A stretch of 64,000 nt of DNA from Butyrivibrio sp. LB2008 (GTDB lineage Bacteria; Bacillota; Clostridia; Lachnospirales; Lachnospiraceae), in NCBI RefSeq assembly GCF_000621565.1, contig NZ_KK211308.1, positions 186,001 through 250,000 of the forward strand, given 5' to 3'. Below are positions 36,432-45,031 of the stretch, in pieces; position 1 is the first letter of the stretch, and every line of letters starts with the position of its first letter. The translations under genes and the position numbers were made by a program. Under the pieces are notes generated by a model. The model saw nothing but the letters and a program-made list of their open reading frames with translations, did not search any database and was not told the origin of the DNA.

Positions 36432-36460
36432 ATATTATATCGGCAGCCGATATATGTCAA
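36432..36460 (-). promoter_or_regulatory. Promoter with embedded palindrome: likely PadR operator
   Basis: TTGACA (36455-36460) and TAATAT (36432-36437) with 17-nt spacing on the minus strand. The palindrome ATATCGGCNGCCGATAT (36437-36453) fills the spacer, so a bound dimer would block polymerase. Confidence 0.75.
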
Positions 36461-36461
36461 G

Positions 36462-36501
36462 AAAAAAGAAGCATGCTCCAAAACAGTATGAAGCATGCTT
36501 C
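36462..36501 (-). terminator. Terminator of the SGNH/MBOAT operon
   Basis: Perfect 10-bp stem GAAGCATGCT/AGCATGCTTC (36468-36477 with 36492-36501), followed on the minus strand by six T. The PadR-array promoter begins immediately after it. Confidence 0.88.
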
Positions 36502-36524
36502 TGTAACTTACTCTATATCAGTAT

Positions 36525-37538
36525 TTATCCGGCATTTACAGCCTTTTCTATCTCGCGACAATTCGCATCCCATGACTTGTACCTCTTATCTCCGCGATGG
36601 TCGGGAAGGTCGAATCTGCCTGCAATATCTTTTCCCAGATATTCTGTAAACTTCTCGGCGCCGTAATAATTAAGGTGCGATTCATCCATGAAATCTTTTT
36701 CAAAATCAAGTCCGATGGCGTCGTAGTCATGATTTGCATTGGTAAATCCGATATCGTTTTCCCCAGCAATTTCTTTTAACCTGTTGAAGACAAGTTCCTG
36801 CTCGTCATTGATGACATACGGAGTCACAATGAAATACAATTCAATGCCGTTTTTCTTGGCATAATCGATTATCTTATGAAGGTAAAGTTCCGACTTCTCC
36901 GTCAGTTCTCCGACGCCTGTCTGCGTGATCTGCGGCATAGGCTGCGGCGCCACCTTTGTCATCGGCTTAAAGCCTTTGAAGTTCCTAAGATACGTGAATT
37001 TCCGTATCGGATATGCAAAATCATCCTTTGTAAGACCGTTAAGCCGTCCATGATATACGGCAAAGCTTGGAAAATACTCAAAATAATGCTCTTTTTCACA
37101 GCTCACTCTCAGCATTTCCAATTTATTCAACGAAAATCTCATCCCAAGAACATTCGGGAGCATCCATTTGTACTGATAATCATCCTTCTGAAGCGCAGGA
37201 GAATAAACATCAAGCACAAGCAATTTGGGCTTTTGGTACTTGCAGATTTCCTTAAGGTAATGGTATGTCATCCAAAGCGGCTGCTCTGCTGCGCTGTAAT
37301 CGTAAGCCGCAATTCCGTGTTCCTTCCAAAGTTTCCCCGTATCTATGTCATAGTGAACATGGCTTGACCCCATCATCACCACATCCACTGTATTTCGCGG
37401 CTGATAATACATGGCCGAAGCCTGCATGATACCGTCATCATTCTTTATACTCAAAACCCCATCCAGATACCACAGTGAAAAAACAGTGACAACCAAAAAT
37501 ATAATTCTGTATCTGTGATTCCAAAACTTCTTTAACAT
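36525..37538 (-). CDS. SGNH/GDSL-like membrane-anchored acyltransferase partner
   Basis: 337 aa with an N-terminal membrane anchor (YRIIFLVVTVFSLWYLDGV). SGNH-type block I is MGSSHVHYDID with the nucleophilic Ser, and block V is DESHLNYYGAEKF with the Asp/His pair, as in DltD- and AlgX-like proteins. It probably transfers acetyl groups outside the membrane to a polysaccharide or wall polymer, delivered by the MBOAT protein 16 nt upstream. Start ATG 37538; a TTG just before is possible. No named polymer can be assigned. Confidence 0.82.
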   Translation of the reverse strand: MLKKFWNHRYRIIFLVVTVFSLWYLDGVLSIKNDDGIMQASAMYYQPRNTVDVVMMGSSHVHYDIDTGKLWKEHGIAAYDYSAAEQPLWMTYHYLKEICKYQKPKLLVLDVYSPALQKDDYQYKWMLPNVLGMRFSLNKLEMLRVSCEKEHYFEYFPSFAVYHGRLNGLTKDDFAYPIRKFTYLRNFKGFKPMTKVAPQPMPQITQTGVGELTEKSELYLHKIIDYAKKNGIELYFIVTPYVINDEQELVFNRLKEIAGENDIGFTNANHDYDAIGLDFEKDFMDESHLNYYGAEKFTEYLGKDIAGRFDLPDHRGDKRYKSWDANCREIEKAVNAG

Positions 37539-37554
37539 CAAACCCCATCCAAAA

Positions 37555-38994
37555 TCAAAAATTCACATACATAAAGCTGCTCGCATCATACCCCGGACCG
37601 AAAATGCCGAGCAGAAAAATAGCAATTATCATACAGTAAAAAATAGAATATCGCACTACAACAGGAAGGCTCTGCAATGCCATTCCTATTCTCTTATTCT
37701 TCTTTACTATCAAAATATCAAATAAAAGAACTATCCCCCCGTAAACAGGAATGATAATATCCCTTCTGGAAGCACCGATGTCTGCCATCTGAGCAGCAAA
37801 CGAATCAACACCGGAAGTCAAGGACAACATTCTGCCTATATAACACAGTGCTGCGCTTAAGTTTGGCGCTCCAAAGAATATCCATGCAAAAGATACAGCC
37901 AGGAATGTCGCCAGGATCTCTGCGATATTGACTATGGGCGAATCCACTTTTTTCTCAGCCTCTTTCTTCTTGGGATTTAGATAAAGTCCGGATACGATCA
38001 TGTACAGACCGTGTATGATTCCCCAAGCAAGAAAGCTTGCATCTGCGCCGTGCCAGATACCGCATATCACAAAGACTACCATGGTATTGATATATCTTCG
38101 AACAGTTCCCTTGCGGCTTCCTCCAAGCGGAATATATATATAATCCCTAAGCCACATTGAAAGCGAGATGTGCCACTTTCTCCAAAATTCCCCAACACTT
38201 TTGGAAAGATACGGCGCATGGAAGTTCTCGGTAAGTTCAACTCCGAAAAGTTTGGATATCCCGACAGCAACCGCACTGTATCCGGCAAAATCGCAATAGA
38301 TCTGAAGTGTATACATCAGCATTCCAAAGAAAAGCCACAATGCCCCGAACCTTGCCGGTTCATTGAGCAGTCTCGTCGTAAAAAAAGCGAGCCTGTCAGC
38401 AATAACCACTTTCATAAAATATCCGTAAAGGATAGTCGCAAATGAAATCGATATTCGCCCGCTATCAAACAGCCTGACCTTATCAAGCTTCTTTACCTGT
38501 CCCAAAAAGTTTTCGGCTCTCTCGATCGGTCCGCTGACAAATTTAGGAAAGTAACACATATAAAGCGCAAAATGTATGATATTCTTTTCCGCCCCGGTCT
38601 TCGCCCTACACACATCCACAAGATAGGATATTGCCTGGAATATGTAATACGAGAATCCAATGGGCAAAAGAATCTTTACAAGCGTTTCATCATTTGCCCG
38701 CCATTTTGCAACATTCTTGAGAACAAAAAGCGTCAAAGCACAGAATGAAACACCCGATACCGTCACAATCCAAAGTGCTTTCGTGCGCTTTTTCTCTAAC
38801 AGCTTTCCTTCGACAATCCCCAATAAATACACGATTGTCGTAACCGCTACGATCCAGATAAATGAACTCTTATCAAGTAAGAAAACAAATAGCAAACTCG
38901 ATACAAGCAGGATAAATGCTCTGGCTCTTTTAAACAAATAAAAAAGTAAAAAAACAATTGAAACAAACAAAAACGTATTTATGGAAAACGACAT
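37555..38994 (-). CDS. MBOAT O-acyltransferase (AlgI/DltB-like)
   Basis: 479 aa, eleven or so membrane helices. MBOAT signatures: YFPKFVSGPIERAENFLGQ, EFWRKWHISLSMWLRDYIYI, PLGGSRKGTVRR and the catalytic His in CGIWHGADASFLAWG. It would move acetyl groups across the membrane for polymer O-acetylation, with the SGNH partner downstream. It is preceded by a GC-rich repeat element and by a terminated leader or small RNA (39142-39293). Confidence 0.9.
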   Translation of the reverse strand: MSFSINTFLFVSIVFLLFYLFKRARAFILLVSSLLFVFLLDKSSFIWIVAVTTIVYLLGIVEGKLLEKKRTKALWIVTVSGVSFCALTLFVLKNVAKWRANDETLVKILLPIGFSYYIFQAISYLVDVCRAKTGAEKNIIHFALYMCYFPKFVSGPIERAENFLGQVKKLDKVRLFDSGRISISFATILYGYFMKVVIADRLAFFTTRLLNEPARFGALWLFFGMLMYTLQIYCDFAGYSAVAVGISKLFGVELTENFHAPYLSKSVGEFWRKWHISLSMWLRDYIYIPLGGSRKGTVRRYINTMVVFVICGIWHGADASFLAWGIIHGLYMIVSGLYLNPKKKEAEKKVDSPIVNIAEILATFLAVSFAWIFFGAPNLSAALCYIGRMLSLTSGVDSFAAQMADIGASRRDIIIPVYGGIVLLFDILIVKKNKRIGMALQSLPVVVRYSIFYCMIIAIFLLGIFGPGYDASSFMYVNF

Positions 38995-39023
38995 TATTAA
39001 CTCCGTCTATTTTTGTATAAAAT

Positions 39024-39140
39024 AACATTTCGCTCGCGAAATGTTGCGCGCGAGCGGTATTGCGAAGCAATTATCTACCACTCCGCGAGCTGCGCATCTC
39101 TGCGGAGCATTTTTAATTGAATAGGAATTTTCTATTCAAT
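39024..39140 (-). repeat. Structured GC-rich element, copy B
   Basis: Minus-strand order: AT hairpin (about 39113-39140), A run, GCTCCGC, GATGCGCAGCTCGCGGAG, TGGTAGATA, hairpin ATTGCTTCGCAAT, CCGCTCGCGCGC, hairpin AACATTTCGC/GCGAAATGTT. The GCTCCGC arm can pair with GCGGAG. It sits between a terminator and the MBOAT gene. Confidence 0.8.
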
Positions 39141-39141
39141 T

Positions 39142-39293
39142 AAAAAAGCAGAATATGAAAAATAAGGCATAAAAAAATGCCCAACCTTTCATATTCTGCC
39201 ACAAATATACATTTCTTTTCACGAATCAATCCACTCGATTCTCTTAAAAAGAAGAACGACGTAAACCGACTCCTAAAAGCCTTGCCTTTCAGC
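39142..39293 (-). ncRNA. Candidate small RNA or terminated leader upstream of the MBOAT gene
   Basis: A TACAAT -10 (39299-39304) with a weak TTGTAT -35 starts an RNA of about 150 nt, ending in a 13-bp stem (39148-39160 with 39187-39199, with an inner GGCAT/ATGCC hairpin) and six T. It aligns with the region at 44708-44876 through several conserved blocks: TTTACGTCGT, TCGAGTG, TGAAAAGAAAT and GCAGAATA. It overlaps no ORF. Either an independent sRNA or an attenuated 5' leader of the MBOAT operon. Confidence 0.6.
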
Positions 39294-39326
39294 TATATAT
39301 TGTAACAAATTCTAATCGCATACAAA

Positions 39327-40979
39327 TTATAGCATGACATTTGTTATCATAGCAATAACTATGGGGTTCTTACCTGTTCTGTTCTTAATAAAATCTTCAG
39401 CCGCGGAAGCTACGCCCTTGCTTATTCTTTCATCTCTTACGCCTTGTCCGAGGAATCTCGAGATTTCTTTTAATGATATTTCTCTTATTCCATCGGATAA
39501 TTCCATGAATTTAACGTTATCCAGAAAACCTCTGCATGTGATATTAAGATCCGATACACATCTTCCGGTCTTTTTATCAATACACATCTCTATGATGACA
39601 ACGCCCGATTCTGCAAGATATTCTCTGTCTCTTATTACCGAGTTGTCGATCTTGCTCTTTTCGCGTCCGTCGATAAGTATCTCATTTAGTCTTATTTTAC
39701 CCGCAACAGCGCAGCTGTCCTTATCAAGCCGCACTATATCTCCGTTGTTTATAAGAAGGATATTATCGGGAGCAATGCCTACCTCAGTAGCTATCTTCTT
39801 GGCTTCTCTCCTATATCTGTACTCTCCGTGGGCGGGTATCACAAACTTCGGACAAAGCATGGTATACAAGAGCTTTAGTTCTTCAACACATGCATGTCCC
39901 GTGGCATGAAGGTCCTGAAATTCAACCCTCGCTCCCTGTTCTTCAAGGCTGTTGAGTGTCTGGCTAAACTCAACCTCGTTTCCGTGTATTGCAACTGAGC
40001 TGAAAAGTACGACATCGTTCGGCTTTATTTTGATCATCGGATTGTTTCCGGCTGAAATTTCTGAAATGCAACGAACGGATTCACCGTGATTTCCCGTTGT
40101 GATGAATACGATTTCCTCATCTTTGCATTTATTCAATATATCGGTATCAACAAGCATCCCTTCGGGAACATCGATATATCCAAGCTTCTGAGCCGCTGAA
40201 AATACGTCCAGCATCAGGTCTCCTTCAAGCGCGATCTTTCTGCCGTATTTCTGCGCAAGATTGATTATCTGCCTGATCCTGTCCATATTGGTCGCAAATG
40301 TCACGATAATAAGCCTGTTCCTGCTGTATATATTAAAAAATCTGTCAAGCTGCTCATTTACATATAGCTCCGATCTTGAAAAGCCTTCGTGCATTGTATT
40401 GGTACTGTCTGATAAAACAGCCAGAACGCCTTTTGCACCGATGGCGGATATTCTGGCAAGATCTGAAGTGTTTCCTATCACGGGGGACATATCAAATTTA
40501 AAGTCACCTGTGTTTATGATAACGCCTTGCGATGTATAGACAGCGAGCATTGCAGAATCAGGTATACTGTGGTTTACTCTTATAAATTCAACCTTGAAAT
40601 CCCCCGCAATAATCGTATTTCCGAATTTTATAACTTTCGTCTTGATGCCTTTTATCCCAAAGTCTTTTAACTTTTTTTCCACCATTGCGATAGTAAGCGG
40701 TGTGCCATATACAGGCGCCTTTATTTCATCAAGAACATAAGGCAGAGCTCCTATGTGATCCTCATGTCCGTGCGTAAGGATGAAGCCCTTAAATTTATCC
40801 TTATTCTCTTTTATATAGCTGATATCAGGTATTATCGCCGCCACTCCGGGAAGATTGTTGGGCGGAAAAGACATACCGCAGTCAATAGCGATAATGCTGT
40901 TTTCAGACTCTATGAGAGTCATATTCATGCCTATCTTATCAAAACCACCGAGAGGTATGATCTTAATACTGTCTTCCAT
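39327..40979 (-). CDS. rnj: Ribonuclease J
   Basis: 550-aa metallo-beta-lactamase/beta-CASP RNase with endo- and 5'-exonuclease activity in RNA turnover. HxHxDH is seen in THGHEDHIGALPY near residue 75, IPAHGEYRYRREAKKIA in the beta-CASP part, and a C-terminal domain of about 100 residues. Start ATG 40979 chosen for CAGGAGA upstream; an in-frame ATG seven codons earlier has none. It follows the asparaginase gene by 42 nt. Confidence 0.95.
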   Translation of the reverse strand: MEDSIKIIPLGGFDKIGMNMTLIESENSIIAIDCGMSFPPNNLPGVAAIIPDISYIKENKDKFKGFILTHGHEDHIGALPYVLDEIKAPVYGTPLTIAMVEKKLKDFGIKGIKTKVIKFGNTIIAGDFKVEFIRVNHSIPDSAMLAVYTSQGVIINTGDFKFDMSPVIGNTSDLARISAIGAKGVLAVLSDSTNTMHEGFSRSELYVNEQLDRFFNIYSRNRLIIVTFATNMDRIRQIINLAQKYGRKIALEGDLMLDVFSAAQKLGYIDVPEGMLVDTDILNKCKDEEIVFITTGNHGESVRCISEISAGNNPMIKIKPNDVVLFSSVAIHGNEVEFSQTLNSLEEQGARVEFQDLHATGHACVEELKLLYTMLCPKFVIPAHGEYRYRREAKKIATEVGIAPDNILLINNGDIVRLDKDSCAVAGKIRLNEILIDGREKSKIDNSVIRDREYLAESGVVIIEMCIDKKTGRCVSDLNITCRGFLDNVKFMELSDGIREISLKEISRFLGQGVRDERISKGVASAAEDFIKNRTGKNPIVIAMITNVML

Positions 40980-41021
40980 GTAATCTCCTGATCCTTCCAT
41001 AATTCTGAATGCTTTTTTTCA

Positions 41022-42023
41022 TCATTTTCTTACAGTCATCTCCCCGATCATATTTATTGAATAATAATCGCGGATTTCCGACAGATTATCTGTAATGCCC
41101 AATATCCACATGAGCTTGGTAAGCGCAGCCTCAGCAGTCATATCATGAGCTTCCATCGCACCGATATCGAGAGTTCTTTTGCCCGTCTCGTAGACATCCA
41201 TCTTGGTGCCTTCGTATCTACACTGCGTGCCGACTACGACCGCCATGCCTCCGGAAATAAGCTTATCAAGCGTTCCTATGAAATCATGCTTCAAAAAAGG
41301 CATTCCGCCGATTCCGTAGCCCTCGATATATAAGCCTTTATATCCCTGGTCTGCGATAGATTCTATAAAACTTCTATGCATTCCGGGAAACATTTTTACC
41401 ATGCATACTTTATCAGAATACTTATTTGAAAGCGTAAAAATTCCCGTCCTTTCAGGCACTACGGATGTATCGATCTTCATTCCGAGAGAACTTATCGTCG
41501 CGATGTTGGGATAGTTTATGCTCTCAAAAGCATCAAAACTAAGGGATCTTACTTTGGACGCTCTGCATCCGAGCATTACCTTTCTGTTGAAAGCAACAAA
41601 AACTCCGGGTATATTGCTTGCCGCCATATGTATGGCGCATCTGCAGTTCTCCATGGCATCCGCAACGGGATTTGTGATAGACAGCTGCGATCCGGTGATC
41701 ACAACGGGAATTGCTATGTTCCTAAGCATAAATGAAAGCATTGAAGATGTGTATGCAAGCGTGTCCGTCCCGTGTATAACAACTATTCCGTCATAGTCAT
41801 TCCTGCATTCACTGATACGCTGTGCAAGTGCGGACCAGTCATCGGGAAATATATTTGCACTGTCCAAAGAACAAAAGTCTTCTATCTCAATGTCCGTATC
41901 TCCCGATACCATCTTAAGTTCTTTTTGCATATCATAAATGGACAGCCCGGGAATAAGTCCGTTCTTCTTCATTACCGAAGATAGTGTTCCGCCTGTGTTG
42001 ATAATTAGTATTCTCTTGCTCAC
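41022..42023 (-). CDS. ansA: L-asparaginase, type I
   Basis: 333 aa; hydrolyses Asn to Asp and ammonia in the cytoplasm. Active-site Thr in INTGGTLSS (residues 9-13) and the second triad in IHGTDTLAYTSSML are present, with no signal peptide. The start is GTG 42023 with GGAAAG upstream. It precedes rnj in a likely two-gene operon. Confidence 0.93.
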   Translation of the reverse strand: MSKRILIINTGGTLSSVMKKNGLIPGLSIYDMQKELKMVSGDTDIEIEDFCSLDSANIFPDDWSALAQRISECRNDYDGIVVIHGTDTLAYTSSMLSFMLRNIAIPVVITGSQLSITNPVADAMENCRCAIHMAASNIPGVFVAFNRKVMLGCRASKVRSLSFDAFESINYPNIATISSLGMKIDTSVVPERTGIFTLSNKYSDKVCMVKMFPGMHRSFIESIADQGYKGLYIEGYGIGGMPFLKHDFIGTLDKLISGGMAVVVGTQCRYEGTKMDVYETGKRTLDIGAMEAHDMTAEAALTKLMWILGITDNLSEIRDYYSINMIGEMTVRK

Positions 42024-42131
42024 GATTCTTTCCTTCTATAACTTCTTTTATTCAATCTAAATTATATAAAAGAGTAAATCCTAAATATTCACTCTATGTA
42101 AGAATAAAAAAAAGCGAAGAAAAGTGCAAGT

Positions 42132-43613
42132 TTATCTCTTTTTATATAAGAAAAATACTTCCTCGTGATCTTTTTCAAGGTACTCATAAGTCTCTAAAAG
42201 AGTATAGTGTTCATCTATGAATTCCGGCTCATACTGTGCCGCAAGAACATAATCCGTTCTGCCTTCCTTGAGATACTTCTTTTGTTCCTCAAACATGGTC
42301 TCAAGATTGATCCCGTTGGTCTGAAAATACTCGCATGTCGGAACAATCCCCGTCACGGTATACAAACCCGGATCGATTGCATTAAGTTCAAGAAGTGTGT
42401 CATCTTCAGAAAGGTGCTCCGCAGCTTTTAAAAGCCATACGTCTTCCTTTTTAAAGCTTCTGTAGTTTGCATTCATGGTTGTGTTTGCAGCAAAAAGAAC
42501 GCTTGCTGCAAATACTGCCACACATCCTGCGATGCAAAAGGCCGCCGGTATTTCTTTTGAATATTTCTTTAGAGCCAACTGTAAAAGTCGCCCGATATAT
42601 GCCGCTCCCGGAATTGCGAGCACGATCAGCGGAATAGAATAATATGGCAACTTATTTCCACCGATAAAAATGACCACATATGTGCAGGCAAATATCAGCG
42701 CCGACGATATTCTTCTGATGATTCCCTTTTCCATAACGATCTGAAGCCCAAAGCCCGCGATTATCAGGGCAGAATAAGAATAGCTGTCCCTGATAAGCCA
42801 GTAAAGTGTCTTGCTTATCTCATAAAACTTGGTAAAAAGGTTGTATTCTTCCGATGAAACGTGGCTGTAATGGAAGATATTATTATAAATATAGCAGCGA
42901 AACCAGTCATCCAAACTTCCCGTCAAAATGAAATAGATCATCCACGGCAATGAAGGAATGATCGCAAAAACAATGAATCTTCCGAACATTTTTGCACAAA
43001 AATAAAAGCTCTTTTTCCCTGCCATCCATATCATAGAAACAAGTATCCATGCAAAAAAGAATCCTGCAAGGGTATACTTTATCTGCATAACAATTCCCGT
43101 GCAAACTCCCACTACCGTAAAGATGCGCCTGTATACGTCATCATCCGGCTCGTCGTGAAGGATAACATCCAGATAATATACCGCTATCGCAAGCATAGGA
43201 AGGCAAAACTCTTCTGCCGCCCCTCCAAAGTAGAAACTCCATGATGCATACGCCGCAGCACCAACTACGGGCATCAGGACATATGCAACGATCCTGCTGC
43301 TCTTTCGTTCGATATATTTTCCCGTGGCAAAAAGAAAAATCATTGCCGCGCCTATCTCAAACAAAAACACACCGAAAAATGTCTTATGCGATATCAGATA
43401 AGCGATTCCATAAAGCAGGTAAAGATACGGTCCTTTTTGATCGTAAAGGTCTCTATAGATCACAAGGCCGTTCATCATTCCTTTTCCCATCGAAAAATAG
43501 CTGTTGGCATCATCCCAGTTATTGCACAAAAACAGTACGGACGATCTTGTTGTAAATAACAAGATCACTGCCGCACATACAAAGCTCCATATTATTAAGC
43601 CGTATTTATTCAT
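42132..43613 (-). CDS. GT-C-fold membrane glycosyltransferase-like protein
   Basis: 493 aa with about ten helices. The N-terminal loop NNWDDANSYFSMGKGMMNG then YRDLYDQKGPYLYLLYG resembles the first external loop of GT-C (family 39-like) enzymes, including paired acidic residues that bind the lipid-sugar donor. A small external domain ends the protein. Start ATG 43613, one base after the UbiA stop, with GAGGTG upstream, so translation is coupled. It probably transfers a sugar from a polyprenyl carrier to an envelope polymer. Confidence 0.8.
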   Translation of the reverse strand: MNKYGLIIWSFVCAAVILLFTTRSSVLFLCNNWDDANSYFSMGKGMMNGLVIYRDLYDQKGPYLYLLYGIAYLISHKTFFGVFLFEIGAAMIFLFATGKYIERKSSRIVAYVLMPVVGAAAYASWSFYFGGAAEEFCLPMLAIAVYYLDVILHDEPDDDVYRRIFTVVGVCTGIVMQIKYTLAGFFFAWILVSMIWMAGKKSFYFCAKMFGRFIVFAIIPSLPWMIYFILTGSLDDWFRCYIYNNIFHYSHVSSEEYNLFTKFYEISKTLYWLIRDSYSYSALIIAGFGLQIVMEKGIIRRISSALIFACTYVVIFIGGNKLPYYSIPLIVLAIPGAAYIGRLLQLALKKYSKEIPAAFCIAGCVAVFAASVLFAANTTMNANYRSFKKEDVWLLKAAEHLSEDDTLLELNAIDPGLYTVTGIVPTCEYFQTNGINLETMFEEQKKYLKEGRTDYVLAAQYEPEFIDEHYTLLETYEYLEKDHEEVFFLYKKR

Positions 43614-43614
43614 A

Positions 43615-44547
43615 TCACACCTCAATCTTGATAAGCGCATTTGACGTCAGTTCATGTAAAAATTGCATATCAACAAGAGTGCTTATAGCTATAGATATAA
43701 TAAACAGCACCACTAAAAGCATGAGCCTTTTTTCCTTATACAGTTTCTCGGGTCTTTGTACTGCTGAGTCGGGATCAAGTGACATAGCAAGATAATAAGC
43801 AAATAAAAGGAACATGACCGGTGTAACGAGAATGTACTCAATTCTATACTTGATCATAAAGACTCCAAGCGAGAATGTTGCGATAAGTGCATAGAAAAGC
43901 GCAGATGCCAAAAGACTCTTTTCTGTATAAAACTTAAAAGAACGCCTATAAAGACCTGCAACCGACTTATCTCCTATCATACGAAACTCGGCAAATCTCT
44001 TCGTTGCCATAAGAAATGCTCCCGCCATCCAATATCCGATAAGAACACTCGACGGTGAGATTGAATCACAGCATACAATAAACCATCCCATCATCAATCT
44101 GAGCATATTGTTAGCCGACTCGGAAATAACGTCCACAAAGGGAATATCCTTTGTTCTGAAAGGTTTTACATTATATAACACTCCCATAATAAGAAGGACG
44201 AATGCAACTATGAAAAATAGCTTATTCACAGAAAAAGAAATCCCAAGTCCTATTATGGACAAAAGAATATATTCCAAAATAACCCATTTTACTTTCATAT
44301 TCTCCGTAACTACAGGTCTGTTCTTCTTAGTGGGATGATACTTATCATATGGGGCATCAAGCCATTCGTTTATTACATAATTTGCACTGGCAATGAAACA
44401 TGTGCCTATGAATCCGGCTATAAAATTATATAAACTTACATCTCCGATCTTTTTATGAGTAATAAGCATTGCCAGAACAACTCCCGGCATAATAAAAAGC
44501 TGTTTGATCCAATGATCGATTCTTGCAATTTTAATGTACTTCTTCAT
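43615..44547 (-). CDS. UbiA-family prenyltransferase (DPPR synthase-like)
   Basis: 310 aa, eight to nine helices. First Asp-rich motif is NEWLDAPYDKYHPTKKNRPV, the second lies near KTKDIPFVDVISESANNMLR. The NxxxDxxxD arrangement with HPTKKNRP is like decaprenyl-phosphate phosphoribose synthases. The downstream GT-C gene would use the resulting lipid-linked pentose. Start ATG 44547; ORF extension upstream has no ribosome binding site. Confidence 0.85.
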   Translation of the reverse strand: MKKYIKIARIDHWIKQLFIMPGVVLAMLITHKKIGDVSLYNFIAGFIGTCFIASANYVINEWLDAPYDKYHPTKKNRPVVTENMKVKWVILEYILLSIIGLGISFSVNKLFFIVAFVLLIMGVLYNVKPFRTKDIPFVDVISESANNMLRLMMGWFIVCCDSISPSSVLIGYWMAGAFLMATKRFAEFRMIGDKSVAGLYRRSFKFYTEKSLLASALFYALIATFSLGVFMIKYRIEYILVTPVMFLLFAYYLAMSLDPDSAVQRPEKLYKEKRLMLLVVLFIISIAISTLVDMQFLHELTSNALIKIEV

Positions 44548-44578
44548 TACACACTCCAAATTTTCTGTCCAACAAAAG

Positions 44579-44706
44579 AGCATTTCGCTCGCGAAATGCT
44601 AGCGCGCGAGCGGATTGCGTAAGCAATATATTCCTTACCGCGAGCTGCGCATCCCTGCGGAGCGTTTTTTATTGAATAGGGAATTTCAGAGAAATTTCCT
44701 ATTCAA
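44579..44706 (-). repeat. Structured GC-rich element, copy C
   Basis: Same block order as copies A and B on the minus strand: AT hairpin (44670-44706), A run, GCTCCGC, GATGCGCAGCTCGCGG, hairpin ATTGCTTACGCAAT, CCGCTCGCGCGC, hairpin AGCATTTCGC/GCGAAATGCT. It lies 30 nt before the UbiA start codon. Confidence 0.8.
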
Positions 44707-44707
44707 C

Positions 44708-44876
44708 AAAAAAGCAGAATACAAAAAAAGGAGGTTCTAAAACCTTTTTTTGTATTCTGCTACATATATAAATTTCTTTTCATAATTCAGATCACTCGAA
44801 CATCATATAGATAGTACGACGTGATCCATATCATAAAAGCTTAAACCTTGCGGCCTGATAATGTTGCAAACTCAAT
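44708..44876 (-). ncRNA. Candidate small RNA or terminated leader upstream of the UbiA operon
   Basis: An RNA from the promoter at 44883-44911 would run about 170 nt to an 18-bp perfect stem (44714-44731 with 44743-44760) followed by six T. It shares TTACGTCGT-like, TCGAGTG, TGAAAAGAAAT, TATAT and GCAGAATA blocks with the RNA at 39142-39293. GGATCAC/GTGATCT here pairs perfectly, while the equivalent in the other copy (GGTTTAC/GTGGATT) pairs with wobbles. Confidence 0.65.
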
Positions 44877-44882
44877 AACCGC

Positions 44883-44911
44883 ATTATAACACGGCTTTCG
44901 GCGTTGGACAA
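44883..44911 (-). promoter_or_regulatory. Promoter of the UbiA-side small RNA or leader
   Basis: TTGTCC and TATAAT on the minus strand with 17-nt spacing, plus TG near the extended -10. It drives the candidate RNA and, by readthrough, the UbiA operon. Confidence 0.65.
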
Positions 44912-45031
44912 TATATTACCGTTATAAAACTTGATAAAAATTACTTCTTATAGTTATTTTTAGATGGCAAAAAAGGGTTCCAAACAGGTACCAAAGCTTC
45001 ATTATGCAAGCTCCATAATACAAACCACTTT

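Noticed and set aside
39334-39909. 191-aa plus-strand ORF inside the RNase J gene
   Set aside because: Antisense to a conserved enzyme, with no family features; other such shadows (for example 51470-52132 and 6004-6513) were rejected for the same reason.
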